A stretch of DNA of 64,000 nucleotides. It comes from Saprospiraceae bacterium. Its GTDB lineage: Bacteria > Bacteroidota > Bacteroidia > Chitinophagales > Saprospiraceae. The DNA is taken from the NCBI GenBank assembly GCA_016722285.1, contig JADKGI010000017.1, positions 1-64,000 on the forward strand, given 5' to 3'. A program made the position numbers and the translations under genes. This document shows, piece after piece, positions 8,736 through 19,294 of the stretch; position 1 is the stretch's first letter, and every line of letters begins with the position of its first letter. Below the pieces are notes generated by a model. It had not been told where the DNA came from, did not search any database, and saw nothing but the letters and a program-made list of their open reading frames with translations.

Positions 8736-11171
8736 ATGCCTAAGTTATTTTATTTATTTACAATTCTTATATACTCATCTTTTCTTTCATCATCCATAGC
8801 CCAGGGATTCACACTATCCGGTTCTATATTAGACGACAAAGGTGTTGGAGTACCTTTTGCTACCATCATATTAAAATCTGCTCTGGACTCCAGTATGGTT
8901 AAAGCAGATATTACTACTGAGGATGGAGTTTATAAATTTGAACAGATCAAGCAAGGTAAATATTTTGCTGAAGCAAGTTATATCGGCCTTTCTGATAAAA
9001 AAACAGAGCCCTTTGAAATTAAGGATAAATCAAAAACACTACCGGTTATTGTTCTGTTGGAAAATGCCAAACAGCTTGAGGAGGTGATCGTAACAGCACA
9101 GAGAGCCATCATAGAGGTAAAAGCAGACAGAACTATCTTCAATGTTCAGGGTACTATCAACTCTGCCGGCGAAAATGGTCTGAATCTCCTCCGCAAAGCT
9201 CCCGGAGTATTGGTTGACAACAATAATAATATTTCTGTCCTGGGGAGATCCGGAGTGCTAGTGTATGTGGATGGAAAAAGAATACCATTGCGGGGAGATG
9301 ATCTGACGAATTATCTCCAGAATCTTACTTCTGAGCAGATAGATAAGATAGATATTATTACTAACCCCGGATCCAAATATGAAGCGCAGGGCAATGCCGG
9401 AATAATAGATATCAGACTTAAAAAAGATAAAAATCTGGGATCAAATGGTACGATAAGTTCATCCTATGGCCATGGTAGATACGGAACCGGAAATATGAAT
9501 GCCAATGGTAATTTCAGAAATAAAAGTATGAACACTTTTGGTGGAGTTGGTTATAATGCAGGTATCAGATGGAATCAGATGCTTTTTGATACATACCAGA
9601 ATAAAATAAGGCTGAATGAACGCAACATTATGACTTCAGATTACAACGGATGGAACGGAAGATGGGGAACAGATTTTTTCCTAAATAAAAAGAGTACTAT
9701 AGGATTTATAGTCAGTTCACAATCAAATTCATCAGAAAACTTAAGTAACAACAAAACATTTATATCCGCTGAATCTAATCCTAACAGTATAGACAGCATC
9801 CTGACAGCCCCGAATTCTTCAGAATCAAAGAGAAAACAAAGTACTTTCAATATAAACTATGCTTATGAGTCAGGAAAAAGCAGACTTAATATTGATGCCG
9901 ATTATGGAACTTTCCGGAATGAAGCTGACCATTTTCAACCCAATTACTATTACAATTCTTCAGAATCTTCGATTTTGAGCCAGAATATAAATACATACAA
10001 TACTCCCGTTAAAATAGATATTGCGACGGCAAAAGCTGATTTCGAAACCCAGATGTGGGGTGGAAGTCTGGGAGTCGGTACTAAATTCAGTAATGTAGTC
10101 ACAGATAATACTTTTTTATTTTATAATGTAAATGACGGGGTAAGTGTACGCAATAACAGGAGGTCCAATCAATTCACTTATAACGAAAATGTCCTGGCTG
10201 GATATGTCAATTACTCAAAAAATATAAATACTAAATGGAATGCATCCGCTGGTCTCAGAATAGAAAACACTAATGCAACAGGGGATCTGATAGCTTATAT
10301 ACCCGAGTTGGAGGAAGCTCCTGTAGATTTTAACTATACCAGCTTCTTCCCGTCAGCTGGTCTGACTTATCAACACTCACCATCTCATGCATACTCTATC
10401 AATTATGGCCGAAGAATTAACAGGCCTGACTACAACGTGCTGAATCCATTCAGGGAGCAATTGAGTGAATTATCTTACAGCAAAGGGAATAAAAATTTAC
10501 AGCCTGAAATCGTAAATAATATCGAATTAGGTTATACTCTTAAATATAGATATTCATTTAAACTGGCTTACAGCAATACTTCAAATCAAATAACACGCTT
10601 GCTGGGCCCAGATGAAATCGATCCCCGGGCCGGATTTATAAGCTGGGACAATCTCGCATCACAAAAGCTATATAGTGCTAATATCTCTTTGCCAGTCGAT
10701 ATCACTAAATGGTGGAATGCATATATGAATTTCTCAGCATCATATACCGATAACCAGGCAGATTATGGCGACGGAAGGGTAGTAGATGTGCAGGCGGGCT
10801 CTTATAATTTTTATCAACAGCATACTTTTAAGCTCGGCAATACGTGGAAGGGTGAGATATCCGGTTGGTACGGAGGTCCGGGAGTTTGGGGAGGCGTATT
10901 TCTATATGACCCAAGCTATAGCCTGAATCTCGGCTTGCAACGCAAATTTATCAATGATAAAATGAATGTACGCCTGAGTGTAGGAGATATCACTTATCAG
11001 TCAGGTTGGAGTGGTTCGTCCAGATTTAACGGTCAGATAGGCAATGGTCAGGGCAACTGGGATAGCAGGAGAGCATCATTGAGTATTAGCTATGATCTGG
11101 GTAACAGCAATGTCAAATCGAGGAAAAGAAATACTGGCATAGAAGCAGAAAGTAAAAGAGTGGGAGGTTAA
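8736..11171 (+). CDS. TonB-dependent receptor-type outer-membrane beta-barrel protein
   Basis: The 811-residue protein has a signal peptide (about 1-23, ending SSIAQ). A carboxypeptidase-regulatory-like domain follows (about 24-105: SGSILDDKGVGVPFATIILK, with LEEVIVTAQRA at its end). A plug domain (about 115-215: GRSGVLVYVDGKR, EQIDKIDIITNPGSKYEAQGNAGIIDI) leads into a long barrel of alternating aromatic strands of the outer membrane protein beta-barrel family 3 type. There is no SusD partner beside it, so this is a solo receptor rather than a glycan-uptake pair. Substrate unknown; it would act at the outer membrane. Confidence 0.9.
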   Translation: MPKLFYLFTILIYSSFLSSSIAQGFTLSGSILDDKGVGVPFATIILKSALDSSMVKADITTEDGVYKFEQIKQGKYFAEASYIGLSDKKTEPFEIKDKSKTLPVIVLLENAKQLEEVIVTAQRAIIEVKADRTIFNVQGTINSAGENGLNLLRKAPGVLVDNNNNISVLGRSGVLVYVDGKRIPLRGDDLTNYLQNLTSEQIDKIDIITNPGSKYEAQGNAGIIDIRLKKDKNLGSNGTISSSYGHGRYGTGNMNANGNFRNKSMNTFGGVGYNAGIRWNQMLFDTYQNKIRLNERNIMTSDYNGWNGRWGTDFFLNKKSTIGFIVSSQSNSSENLSNNKTFISAESNPNSIDSILTAPNSSESKRKQSTFNINYAYESGKSRLNIDADYGTFRNEADHFQPNYYYNSSESSILSQNINTYNTPVKIDIATAKADFETQMWGGSLGVGTKFSNVVTDNTFLFYNVNDGVSVRNNRRSNQFTYNENVLAGYVNYSKNINTKWNASAGLRIENTNATGDLIAYIPELEEAPVDFNYTSFFPSAGLTYQHSPSHAYSINYGRRINRPDYNVLNPFREQLSELSYSKGNKNLQPEIVNNIELGYTLKYRYSFKLAYSNTSNQITRLLGPDEIDPRAGFISWDNLASQKLYSANISLPVDITKWWNAYMNFSASYTDNQADYGDGRVVDVQAGSYNFYQQHTFKLGNTWKGEISGWYGGPGVWGGVFLYDPSYSLNLGLQRKFINDKMNVRLSVGDITYQSGWSGSSRFNGQIGNGQGNWDSRRASLSISYDLGNSNVKSRKRNTGIEAESKRVGG

Positions 11172-11190
11172 AAGATTGGCAAATAAAATA

Positions 11191-11231
11191 AAAAATCCCT
11201 CCGCACACATAAACTGTTTGGAGGGATTTTT
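11191..11231 (+). terminator. Intrinsic terminator after the TonB-dependent receptor
   Basis: The stem AAAAATCCCTCC pairs perfectly with GGAGGGATTTTT around a 17-nt loop, and the last part is a T-run. Confidence 0.9.
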
Positions 11232-11455
11232 ATTGGCTTCATTTCCTAACTGACTCCACAATTTTTAATGAACTATTAGATTCTGGTTGATATCCATATT
11301 TCGTGACTACCAGGATACTTTTAGCAATGAAGGAATTAACCACAGCTCAGGCTTTCTGTGTTGTGATTGGTTTATAAATACATCATTCTCTGTCATGTCA
11401 GTAAGTTTTATTAATACATTTTTATTAATTTTACTTTTCTAAAAAATAAGCCAAT

Positions 11456-13381
11456 ATGAAACAATTAAAAAGACAGCCCACCATTCTGATTTTCTTGTTG
11501 CTGATGATGATCCGGTACGGATTTTCACAAACTGCAGATTTGCAACACATGACCCCGGAATTGTTGTGGAAGGTGTCGCGGATTACCGGACTTGGGATTT
11601 CCAAGGATGGTAAAAATGTGGTTTACAATGTTTCTACACCATCTGTTGAAGAAAATAATTTTTCATCTAAAAACTATATTTTACCTGTTTCGGGCGGTGA
11701 GTCAACTGAAATAAATAATACGACTATGGTTGTGAGCGATAAAAATATCTCGCCGGATGGAAAATACAAACTGATAACTAAGACCGCAAAAATGGATCCT
11801 GTTCACGGTTATGATTTTTATCCGGATTTAAAAAAATCGACCGCATTCATTTATACTGCTCTGGATTACAGACATTGGGATACGTACAATGTAGGTGAAT
11901 ACAATCATGTTTTTTTTGGACCAGGAGACGCAACTGAAAGTACCTACACAGATATCATGGAAGGTGAAGCTTATGATTGCCCGCAAAAGCCTTTTGGTGG
12001 AGATGAAGATTATATCTGGAGTCCGGATGGAAAAAGTATCATCTATGTCTCTAAAAAACTTACTGGTACAAAAGCGGTGCAGAGTACCAACACTGATTTG
12101 TATAGTTATGACATATCTGGCAAAGTCACCACAAATCTGACTGAAAAAAATAAAGGATATGATACTAATCCGAGGTACTCCGTCAATGGTGACCTCGCCT
12201 ACCTGAGCATGAAGACGGATGGATATGAATCTGATAAGAATGATATTAAAGTTATTTCAAATGGAGTTACAACTAACCTCACTGCACTTTGGGATGAATC
12301 CGTCTTAAGTTTTTTATGGTCACAGGATGGAAAAAGTCTTTATTTTATTGCCCCTGTCGATGGAACCCTTCAAATTTTTAATGTTGATTTTCCAGGAATG
12401 ACAAAAAAAATGCCTGTAGTACGCCAAATCACAAAAGGTGACTGGGATGTAAACAGCATTTTAGGTCAGACCGGCGATCTTCTTATTGTACTTAGATGCA
12501 GTTTTAACAGGGCATCAGAGATATTCAGTTACAATATAAATTCAAATGAATGGGCTCAACTCACAGATGTTAATGGCAACTTGTACAACAAGATAGGTAC
12601 TTGCCGAACAGAACGAAGGATGGTCACCACCACTGATATGAAAAAGATGCTTGTGTGGGTCGTTTATCCTCCTGATTTTGATCCTAAGAAAAAATATCCC
12701 ACCTTACTGTACTGTCAGGGTGGACCCCAGTCAGCTCTTACACAATTCTATTCATTCAGATGGAATCTGGCTCTGATGGCAAGCCAGGGTTATATCATCG
12801 TCGCACCCAACAGACGAGGTATGCCCGGTCATGGGGTGCAATGGAATAAGCAGATCAGCAAGGATTGGGGTGGGCAGAATATAAAGGATTACTTATCTGC
12901 TATTGATAAACTGGCAATGGAGCCTTTCGTTGATAAATCAAGACTGGGTGCTGTTGGAGCGAGTTATGGAGGCTATTCTGTTTTTTATTTGGCTGGAATT
13001 CATAAGAAAAGATTTAAGACTTTCATCGCCCACGACGGGTCGTTCAATATGCAGAGCATGTACGGAACCACAGAAGAAATGTTTTTTGCAAACTTTGACA
13101 TGGGTGGTCCATACTGGGATATTAAACCTAATAAAACATATACCACTTTTAACCCCATAAATCATGTAAGAAATTGGGATACCCCTATCTACATAATCCA
13201 GGGAGGAAAAGATTACCGGATACCTGAAGGTCAGGGAATGGAAGCATTTAATGCCGCACAATTGCGAGGCATCAAGAGCAAATTTTTATATCTGCCGGAT
13301 GAAAATCATTGGGTCAGAAAACCGCAAAACAGCATCGTTTGGCAACGCGAATTTTTTAAGTGGCTTAAAGAGACGCTGTAA
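11456..13381 (+). CDS. S9 family peptidase (prolyl oligopeptidase / DPP4-like)
   Basis: The 641-residue protein has a signal peptide (to about residue 24, YGFSQ), then a beta-propeller region with WSPDGKSIIY and WSQDGKSLYF motifs (about 30-390). A C-terminal alpha/beta hydrolase domain follows. The catalytic triad can be read directly: Ser503 in GASYGGYS, Asp586 in GGKDYRIP, His618 in DENHWV. The family cleaves dipeptides or oligopeptides, often after proline; the signal peptide points to the periplasm. It appears to be monocistronic. Confidence 0.92.
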   Translation: MKQLKRQPTILIFLLLMMIRYGFSQTADLQHMTPELLWKVSRITGLGISKDGKNVVYNVSTPSVEENNFSSKNYILPVSGGESTEINNTTMVVSDKNISPDGKYKLITKTAKMDPVHGYDFYPDLKKSTAFIYTALDYRHWDTYNVGEYNHVFFGPGDATESTYTDIMEGEAYDCPQKPFGGDEDYIWSPDGKSIIYVSKKLTGTKAVQSTNTDLYSYDISGKVTTNLTEKNKGYDTNPRYSVNGDLAYLSMKTDGYESDKNDIKVISNGVTTNLTALWDESVLSFLWSQDGKSLYFIAPVDGTLQIFNVDFPGMTKKMPVVRQITKGDWDVNSILGQTGDLLIVLRCSFNRASEIFSYNINSNEWAQLTDVNGNLYNKIGTCRTERRMVTTTDMKKMLVWVVYPPDFDPKKKYPTLLYCQGGPQSALTQFYSFRWNLALMASQGYIIVAPNRRGMPGHGVQWNKQISKDWGGQNIKDYLSAIDKLAMEPFVDKSRLGAVGASYGGYSVFYLAGIHKKRFKTFIAHDGSFNMQSMYGTTEEMFFANFDMGGPYWDIKPNKTYTTFNPINHVRNWDTPIYIIQGGKDYRIPEGQGMEAFNAAQLRGIKSKFLYLPDENHWVRKPQNSIVWQREFFKWLKETL

Positions 13382-13490
13382 TTTGTACAAGCATCGCTGG
13401 TTAAGTAACAATGGCTTCTCAAAATAATATTTTTTTGAATATACCGATATTATTTAATCCATTTTATAGAGTAAAAGTGTTGCCAAATAT

Positions 13491-13498
13491 TAACTTTG
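13491..13498 (+). promoter_or_regulatory. Putative -7 element for the cytochrome c gene
   Basis: TAACTTTG matches TAnnTTTG and lies 31 bp before the ATG at 13530. A good -33 TTG is not evident. Confidence 0.45.
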
Positions 13499-13529
13499 AT
13501 TCTTTAAAAATCTCCAATAAAGCAAAACA

Positions 13530-14114
13530 ATGAATTACAAAATCTTACCCTTCTTTTTTTGTATGCCTATCATGTTTTTTATGACCGGTTGTGGTGAAAA
13601 AGAAAAGAAAACCGTCCAGACAGTTATTGGAATCTCAAAAGATAGCCTTATAAAAAAAGGAGAATATCTGGTTACAATTCTTGGTTGTAATGACTGCCAC
13701 TCACCAAAACGAATGGGTGCAATGGGCCCTGAGATAATACCTGAACTTGCTCTTTCGGGATATCCGGGTGACAGACCTTTGGCAAAAGCTAATAAAAATG
13801 CCCAGGCGGAAGGTTGGGTTTTATTCAATGGAGACCTTACTACAACCATAGGTCCATGGGGACAATCATTTTCGGGAAATCTTACATCTGATGAAACTGG
13901 CATCGGCAGCTGGTCCTTCGAACAATTTAAGAAAGCTTTTACTCAAGGGAAATTTAAAGGGCTTGAAGAAGGTCGTCCGCTTCTTCCTCCCATGCCCTGG
14001 ACTAATTACACCAACATGAAAAATGAAGACTTAGAAGCCATTTTCGCTTATCTTCAAAGTACAAAACCGGTTAAAAATGTAGTGCCACCGCCGATATCAC
14101 CCGATAAACTTTAA
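13530..14114 (+). CDS. Monohaem c-type cytochrome lipoprotein
   Basis: The 194-residue protein has a lipoprotein signal peptide (FFMTGC, lipid-attachment Cys21). One haem-binding motif, CNDCH, is at residues 53-57, and a downstream LLPPMPW supplies a likely axial methionine. The pattern resembles c-type subunits that accept electrons from periplasmic dehydrogenases. No dehydrogenase is adjacent, so the electron donor is unknown. It is expected to be anchored to a membrane facing the periplasm. Confidence 0.85.
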   Translation: MNYKILPFFFCMPIMFFMTGCGEKEKKTVQTVIGISKDSLIKKGEYLVTILGCNDCHSPKRMGAMGPEIIPELALSGYPGDRPLAKANKNAQAEGWVLFNGDLTTTIGPWGQSFSGNLTSDETGIGSWSFEQFKKAFTQGKFKGLEEGRPLLPPMPWTNYTNMKNEDLEAIFAYLQSTKPVKNVVPPPISPDKL

Positions 14115-14271
14115 CCATATTTCTTTTACATAACGTCATCAGATGAATCAGGCCAAAACAAATCTATAAATTCTGCAAGGACATATCAATTATCATCTCA
14201 TTTGTTGATAGTCTGTTTTTATTATTTGTGGTAGTTTCATCACTTTTTGATTAAGAGATAATACTTACAAT

Positions 14272-15075
14272 ATGACTCAAAAAATGTACCAGGTTGACGC
14301 CTTTACCAATAAATTATTTGCCGGCAATCCTGCAGCTGTATGCCCTCTATCAAAATGGCTCGATGATGATCTAATGCAAAAAATTGCCATGGAAAATAAC
14401 CTTTCAGAGACAGTATTTTATGTCAAAGACGGGAATAGATACCTTATAAGGTGGTTTACTCCATCGATTGAGGTAGATCTCTGCGGGCATGCTACGCTGG
14501 CAGCAGCTTTTGTATTATTCTATTGTGAAGGGCACAAAAGTGATATAATACACTTTTTCTCCCCCAGAAGTGGAAATCTGTCAGTAAAAAAAGAAAGTCC
14601 GTTTTTAACATTAAATTTTCCTGTTGATATCCTGAAAGAAATAGCTGTCTCGGATGAAATGGCAGTAGGGTTTAATTTCATGCCCAGAGCAGCCTTCATG
14701 GGAAAAACTGACCTAATGCTTATTTTTGAAAACGAGAAAGAAATATTTGAATTACAACCCAGATTTGATGTAATTTCAAGCTGGAAAGTGCGTGGCGTCA
14801 TTGTAACATCAGCGGGTGATGAAGTGGATTTCGTGTCCCGGTTTTTTGCTCCCCAATCAGGGGTTAATGAAGATCCTGTGACGGGTTCGGCCCACACAAG
14901 TCTGACTCCATATTGGGCTGGTGTAACTGGAAAAACCAAACTGACAGCGATTCAACTATCATCCCGCAAAGGATATCTCAAATGTAATTTACTGAATGAC
15001 AGAGTAGAAATAAGCGGTGAAGCAAAATTATTTCTGACCGGTGAGATCAATATCGGGATAGATTGGAAGGATTAA
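14272..15075 (+). CDS. PhzF family isomerase/epimerase-like protein
   Basis: The 267-residue protein matches the PhzF fold. The N-terminal half has YQVDAFTNKLFAGNPAAVC and the catalytic glutamate in NNLSETVFY (Glu46), followed by GHATLAAAF. The C-terminal half has the second signature VNEDPVTGSAH. PhzF in phenazine producers isomerises dihydro-hydroxyanthranilate, but most homologues, including those without phenazine genes nearby as here, have unknown substrates. It is convergent with fur, with 2 bp between the stop codons. Confidence 0.9.
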   Translation: MTQKMYQVDAFTNKLFAGNPAAVCPLSKWLDDDLMQKIAMENNLSETVFYVKDGNRYLIRWFTPSIEVDLCGHATLAAAFVLFYCEGHKSDIIHFFSPRSGNLSVKKESPFLTLNFPVDILKEIAVSDEMAVGFNFMPRAAFMGKTDLMLIFENEKEIFELQPRFDVISSWKVRGVIVTSAGDEVDFVSRFFAPQSGVNEDPVTGSAHTSLTPYWAGVTGKTKLTAIQLSSRKGYLKCNLLNDRVEISGEAKLFLTGEINIGIDWKD

Positions 15076-15077
15076 CT

Positions 15078-15554
15078 TTAGTTCTTACGATGATCACATA
15101 CTTCTTTGTTACATTTTCCGTACAGATTTAGAGAGTGATGTGTCACTTCAAATTTCAAAATGTCTCCCATCATAGCTTTGATTTGTTGAATGCGTGGATC
15201 GCAAAATTCCAAAACCTGACCACATTCAAGACAGATAAGATGGTCATGCTGCTTAAATCCATATGATTTTTCGTATTGCGCCAGATTTTTACCAAACTGA
15301 TGTTTTGTAATCAGGTCACAACTTACGAGCAGCTCAAGGGTATTGTACACAGTGGCTCTGCTGACACGGTAATTCTGATTTTTCATATGGATATACAGTG
15401 CCTCCGCATCAAAATGATCCGTCCTTCTGTAGATTTCCTCAAGAATAGCATACCGTTCAGGTGTTTTTCTCAAGGCAAATTTTTCAAGATGAGTAGTAAA
15501 TATAGTCTTTACTTCAGAGACGATTTCTTCCAACTTATCAGGAGTACTTGTCAT
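15078..15554 (-). CDS. Fur family metal-responsive transcriptional repressor
   Basis: The 158-residue protein has an N-terminal winged helix (about 15-95, with [14 protein letters not shown] and [13 protein letters not shown]) and a C-terminal metal-binding dimerisation domain with [15 protein letters not shown]. The two-cysteine pairs (CLEC and CNKEVC near the end) are the structural zinc site of Fur/PerR/Zur proteins. Which metal or stress it senses cannot be told from sequence. It follows the (p)ppGpp synthetase gene by 13 bp on the same strand, so the two may be co-transcribed. Confidence 0.92.
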   Translation of the reverse strand: MTSTPDKLEEIVSEVKTIFTTHLEKFALRKTPERYAILEEIYRRTDHFDAEALYIHMKNQNYRVSRATVYNTLELLVSCDLITKHQFGKNLAQYEKSYGFKQHDHLICLECGQVLEFCDPRIQQIKAMMGDILKFEVTHHSLNLYGKCNKEVCDHRKN

Positions 15555-15567
15555 GCTTTATTAAAAT

Positions 15568-17805
15568 TTAAAAGGTGCGGTCGGTTCTGACCACTGAAGA
15601 TATTCCCGGAAGTTTCTCCAGTGATTGTACAACGAGATTTAGCTGATCTTTGTTCAATACCACGATGCCTATTCTTCCTTCAAAAAATCCTTCTTTGCCT
15701 TCGATACTAAAAGTTTTAATATTAATTCCCAACTTGACCGAGACCTCATTTGTCAGGTTCTGAATCACACCCGGGCCCGAATCCACCCCGGTAACCAATA
15801 ATTCAACCACAAAGTTATTGTTCAGCATATCCTCCCAATCTGCCTTCAAAACGCGGTATCCAAAATTTGCAAGAAGGTGGGTAGCATTGCTGCAGGAAGT
15901 GCGATGTATCTTTAGTCCCTGGTTTGAAGTCAGGTAGGCGAATATTTCATCGCCATGCACCGGATTACAACAAGTAGCTAAAGAATACTGATACTGGTCA
16001 GCCGGCTCGCCGTTAACAAGGATATTTGACCTATTTGCTTTTGCAGGACGCTGGATTTTTTTCAGCTCTTCAACTATCGGAGCTGATTTTGTTTCATCTA
16101 CTTCTTCTTTCTTAAATACAATTTTTCCATTTTCAATGGTATAATTTTTAATATCCGTTATCCTGACATCGTCTTGTGATAAAGCATAAAACAGATCTAT
16201 TCTGGATTTGTATCCCAATTGCCTGGAAATGATATCGACGTTTTCTTCAAAATCAATTTTCAGGTTTTTCATTTTCCGCTCCAATGCTTCCTTGCCGTAC
16301 TCCCCTATTTTACGGCGTTCTTCCTTCATGGCAGATCTTATTTTGGATCTGGCTTTTCCCGTGATCACCATTTTCAACCAATCCTCATTGGGTTTCTGGT
16401 TCTTATTGGTCACTACTTGTACCTGATCGCCATTATTGAGCTTATAGCCCATTGGTACCAGCTTATTGTTCACTTTGAGTGCGGATGCATGGTATCCAAC
16501 ATCCGTATGTATTTCAAAAGCGAAGTCCAGTGCAGTAGCTCCTTTAGGAACTATACGCATCTCACCTTTTGGGGTAAATACATATACTTCTTCGCTAAAT
16601 AAATTGGTCTTAAAATCATTGATAAACTCCATAGCATTGGTATGCTTAGTATCCAGGATTTCGCGAATATTATCCAGCCAGTGGTCATAAACATTTTCCT
16701 GCTTCTTGACACCTTTGTATTTCCAGTGTGCTGCAAATCCTTTCTCAGCTATCTCATCCATTCTTTCACTCCTGATCTGCACTTCCACATACTTCCCTTT
16801 GGGTCCGATCACAGTGGTGTGAAGGGACTCATATCCATTTCCTTTGGGTGTGGTAATCCAGTCTTTCAACCGTTCAGGTATGGGCTTGTACACATCTGTG
16901 ATAATAGAATATATCTGCCAGCAAAAGCTTTTTTCCTTTTCAGATGGTACATCTATAATGATCCTCACCGCAAAGATGTCAAAGATCTCTTCAAAAGTGA
17001 CTTTGTTTTCCTTTATCTTATTGTATATAGATGATATTGCCTTAGACCTACCCAATACTCTGAACGGAGCGCCAAGGTGCTGAAGTTCTTCCTTCAGCGG
17101 TTTGATAAATTGCTCTATATATTCATTTCTTGCCTGATCAGAATCTGCAAGTTTATGGCTGATCTCGTCAAAAATCTGCGGGTCAGTGATCTTAAGACAA
17201 ATATCCTGAAACTCTGTTTTGATATTGTATAGCCCCAATCTATGTGCCAGAGGTGTATAAATATACTCAGTTTCTGCAGCAATTTTGAGTTGTTTGTGTT
17301 TTTCCTGAGCCCCTATCGTTCTCAGATTATGGAGGCGATCTGCCATTTTAATCAAAACAACCCGAACATCAACGACAAGGGTGCTTAGCACTTTTTTAAA
17401 GTTTTCTGCCTGAGGACTCTCTACATTTTCAACATTGTATGAACCATCCAGCTTGGTCAATCCATCTACAATGACAGAAACTTTTGCTCCAAAGGTCTGT
17501 TTAATTTCCTGAAGTGTGATCGAAGTGTCTTCTACCACATCATGCAAAAGTGCACAAATAATTGCTGTAGGTCCTAAACCAATTTCATCAAAACAAATAC
17601 GTGCCACCTCTATGGGATGCAAAATATACGGCTCACCTGATTTGCGGCGCTGAAACTGATGTGCTTCTACTGCCAATGCATAAGCTTTCTCAACATACAT
17701 TTTATCCTCGTCCTGAAGACTGGGCTCCATATCGTTAAGCAGAGCTTCAAATTTGGCTCTTACTTCTTTTAACTCGCTTTCATTAATGGCAGTACCTACC
17801 GGCAT
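15568..17805 (-). CDS. spoT: Bifunctional (p)ppGpp synthetase/hydrolase (RelA/SpoT)
   Basis: The 745-residue protein is full length for the long RSH family. Domains in order: HD hydrolase (about 45-195, with the metal-binding HD pair in ALLHDVVEDT and KMADRLHNLRT), synthetase (about 240-350, with RIIIDVP and YESLHTTVIGP), TGS (about 405-465, VYVFTPKGEMRIVPKGATALDFAF), a zinc-finger-like region (ATCCNPVHGD) and a C-terminal ACT domain (about 670-745). Intact HD residues suggest it both makes and degrades the alarmone. It sits upstream of fur. Confidence 0.95.
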   Translation of the reverse strand: MPVGTAINESELKEVRAKFEALLNDMEPSLQDEDKMYVEKAYALAVEAHQFQRRKSGEPYILHPIEVARICFDEIGLGPTAIICALLHDVVEDTSITLQEIKQTFGAKVSVIVDGLTKLDGSYNVENVESPQAENFKKVLSTLVVDVRVVLIKMADRLHNLRTIGAQEKHKQLKIAAETEYIYTPLAHRLGLYNIKTEFQDICLKITDPQIFDEISHKLADSDQARNEYIEQFIKPLKEELQHLGAPFRVLGRSKAISSIYNKIKENKVTFEEIFDIFAVRIIIDVPSEKEKSFCWQIYSIITDVYKPIPERLKDWITTPKGNGYESLHTTVIGPKGKYVEVQIRSERMDEIAEKGFAAHWKYKGVKKQENVYDHWLDNIREILDTKHTNAMEFINDFKTNLFSEEVYVFTPKGEMRIVPKGATALDFAFEIHTDVGYHASALKVNNKLVPMGYKLNNGDQVQVVTNKNQKPNEDWLKMVITGKARSKIRSAMKEERRKIGEYGKEALERKMKNLKIDFEENVDIISRQLGYKSRIDLFYALSQDDVRITDIKNYTIENGKIVFKKEEVDETKSAPIVEELKKIQRPAKANRSNILVNGEPADQYQYSLATCCNPVHGDEIFAYLTSNQGLKIHRTSCSNATHLLANFGYRVLKADWEDMLNNNFVVELLVTGVDSGPGVIQNLTNEVSVKLGINIKTFSIEGKEGFFEGRIGIVVLNKDQLNLVVQSLEKLPGISSVVRTDRTF

Positions 17806-18072
17806 GGTCTATCAAATATTTCTGTTTTCCAAAACTAACAAATATACAACAAAATTTTGAATTTTCATTAAAAAGAACTAGAAAAGTTACATTTATTCTT
17901 ATTTTTTGCCAAAAATGTGATTTTAAAATTGTCACCAAAACATAACCAAAAAATTTCTTAAAACAAATAAGTACAAAATGAGATCTTCAGTCTTATAATT
18001 CTGTAACGAATTCTTTCGGCCTTAAGAAAAACTGAAATCACTTTTTCTAACAAATTCAAAAAATAATTTATC

Positions 18073-19041
18073 ATGAAATATTCTTATTTGCTCTTAGCGA
18101 GCCTGCTATTGTCATTCTTTTCTTGTTCAACAGATCTTACTAAGACAGATGACACTAATTATTTAAATACTGAAACAAGAGCCATGACTGACGACAGCTG
18201 TGGCTATGCAGGTCTCATTCAAAAAGTTATTACTACATGCGAGGCACTCAACCGATACTACTATATTCAATTGCCCGATGATTATAATCCCGCTCAATCT
18301 TATCCCTTACTTTTAGTTTTTCATGGTAAAGGTTCCGGTACTAAAAATAAAGCCTGCGCATGGAAGGAAAGGATCGGGGACTGGATAAATGAAAACAAAT
18401 ATATTGCTGTTTATGGACGATCTTATAAAGATTTACACTGGTATGTCGAAGGAGCCTGTCTGCCTGTAGTAGATGAGGTATGTTATATCGAAAAAATCAT
18501 AAGTGATATGAAAACTGACTACAATATTTATGAAAACCGAATTTATGCAATGGGAACGAGCAACGGAGGGGGATTGTGCTACTCCTTGATATCTCAAATG
18601 GATGATTTTGCTGCCATTGCTACATTTGCTGCATATAAATGGGGTGATTACTCTTTTACGGAAGTGCCAAAAATCTCACTAATGCAAGTGCATGGTACCG
18701 AAGATGGCACCATCCCATATGGTGGCGGAACATTATTCTGTCTCAACTTTGAAAATGCATACACATCATGTGCTGAATGGGCAGAACACAATAACTGCAC
18801 CGTCCCGGTATCAGGAGAATCAACAGTTGTAGCTGGCAATGAAATAAATATCGCTACATGGTGTTCTAAAAAAATATCTCCGCTTGATCCGGCCATTTGC
18901 AAAAAGTGTAAAAAAGAAGTAATACATTATAAATTGAATGGAATAGGCCATACCATATATGAACAGATTTCTGAGTATCCGGAATATAAAGAATACATTA
19001 ATGACCAACTCTTCTCATTCTTCAAGAGGAACAGATTGTAA
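18073..19041 (+). CDS. Secreted esterase lipoprotein (PHB depolymerase / feruloyl esterase-like)
   Basis: The 322-residue protein has a lipoprotein signal (LLSFFSC, Cys18). An alpha/beta hydrolase core follows, with an oxyanion strand (YPLLLVFHGKGSG) and a readable triad: Ser163 in GTSNGG, Asp211 in GTEDGT, His293 in GIGHTIYE. Eight or more cysteines after the signal suggest disulfides. The order matches extracellular polyhydroxybutyrate depolymerase-like and carbohydrate esterase 1-like enzymes. The substrate (acetyl/feruloyl ester on polysaccharide, or polyester) cannot be decided from sequence. Confidence 0.78.
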   Translation: MKYSYLLLASLLLSFFSCSTDLTKTDDTNYLNTETRAMTDDSCGYAGLIQKVITTCEALNRYYYIQLPDDYNPAQSYPLLLVFHGKGSGTKNKACAWKERIGDWINENKYIAVYGRSYKDLHWYVEGACLPVVDEVCYIEKIISDMKTDYNIYENRIYAMGTSNGGGLCYSLISQMDDFAAIATFAAYKWGDYSFTEVPKISLMQVHGTEDGTIPYGGGTLFCLNFENAYTSCAEWAEHNNCTVPVSGESTVVAGNEINIATWCSKKISPLDPAICKKCKKEVIHYKLNGIGHTIYEQISEYPEYKEYINDQLFSFFKRNRL

Positions 19042-19294
19042 ATATTATGCTATATTTTAAGGGAATTAAATTAGAATTCTTCCTTGTAGATAGAGTGTGA
19101 GCGTCAAAGTAATTAATCAAGTATTTATTTTGCAAAAAGGAAAAGTATTCACATATCTCTTATTATCATCGATACCTAAGTCAATACCTCTGAAAAACTG
19201 AATCTAAATTCCTAAAGATGATTTATATCATATTTTTTGAAACTTGCAGTTTTATAAATTTGTGCCTCTTAGTTAGATTAAAATTTCCCATGAT

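Noticed and set aside
14272..15075. Phenazine biosynthesis
   Set aside because: Only a PhzF-like gene is present; no other phz gene is in the window, and most PhzF homologues are not phenazine enzymes.
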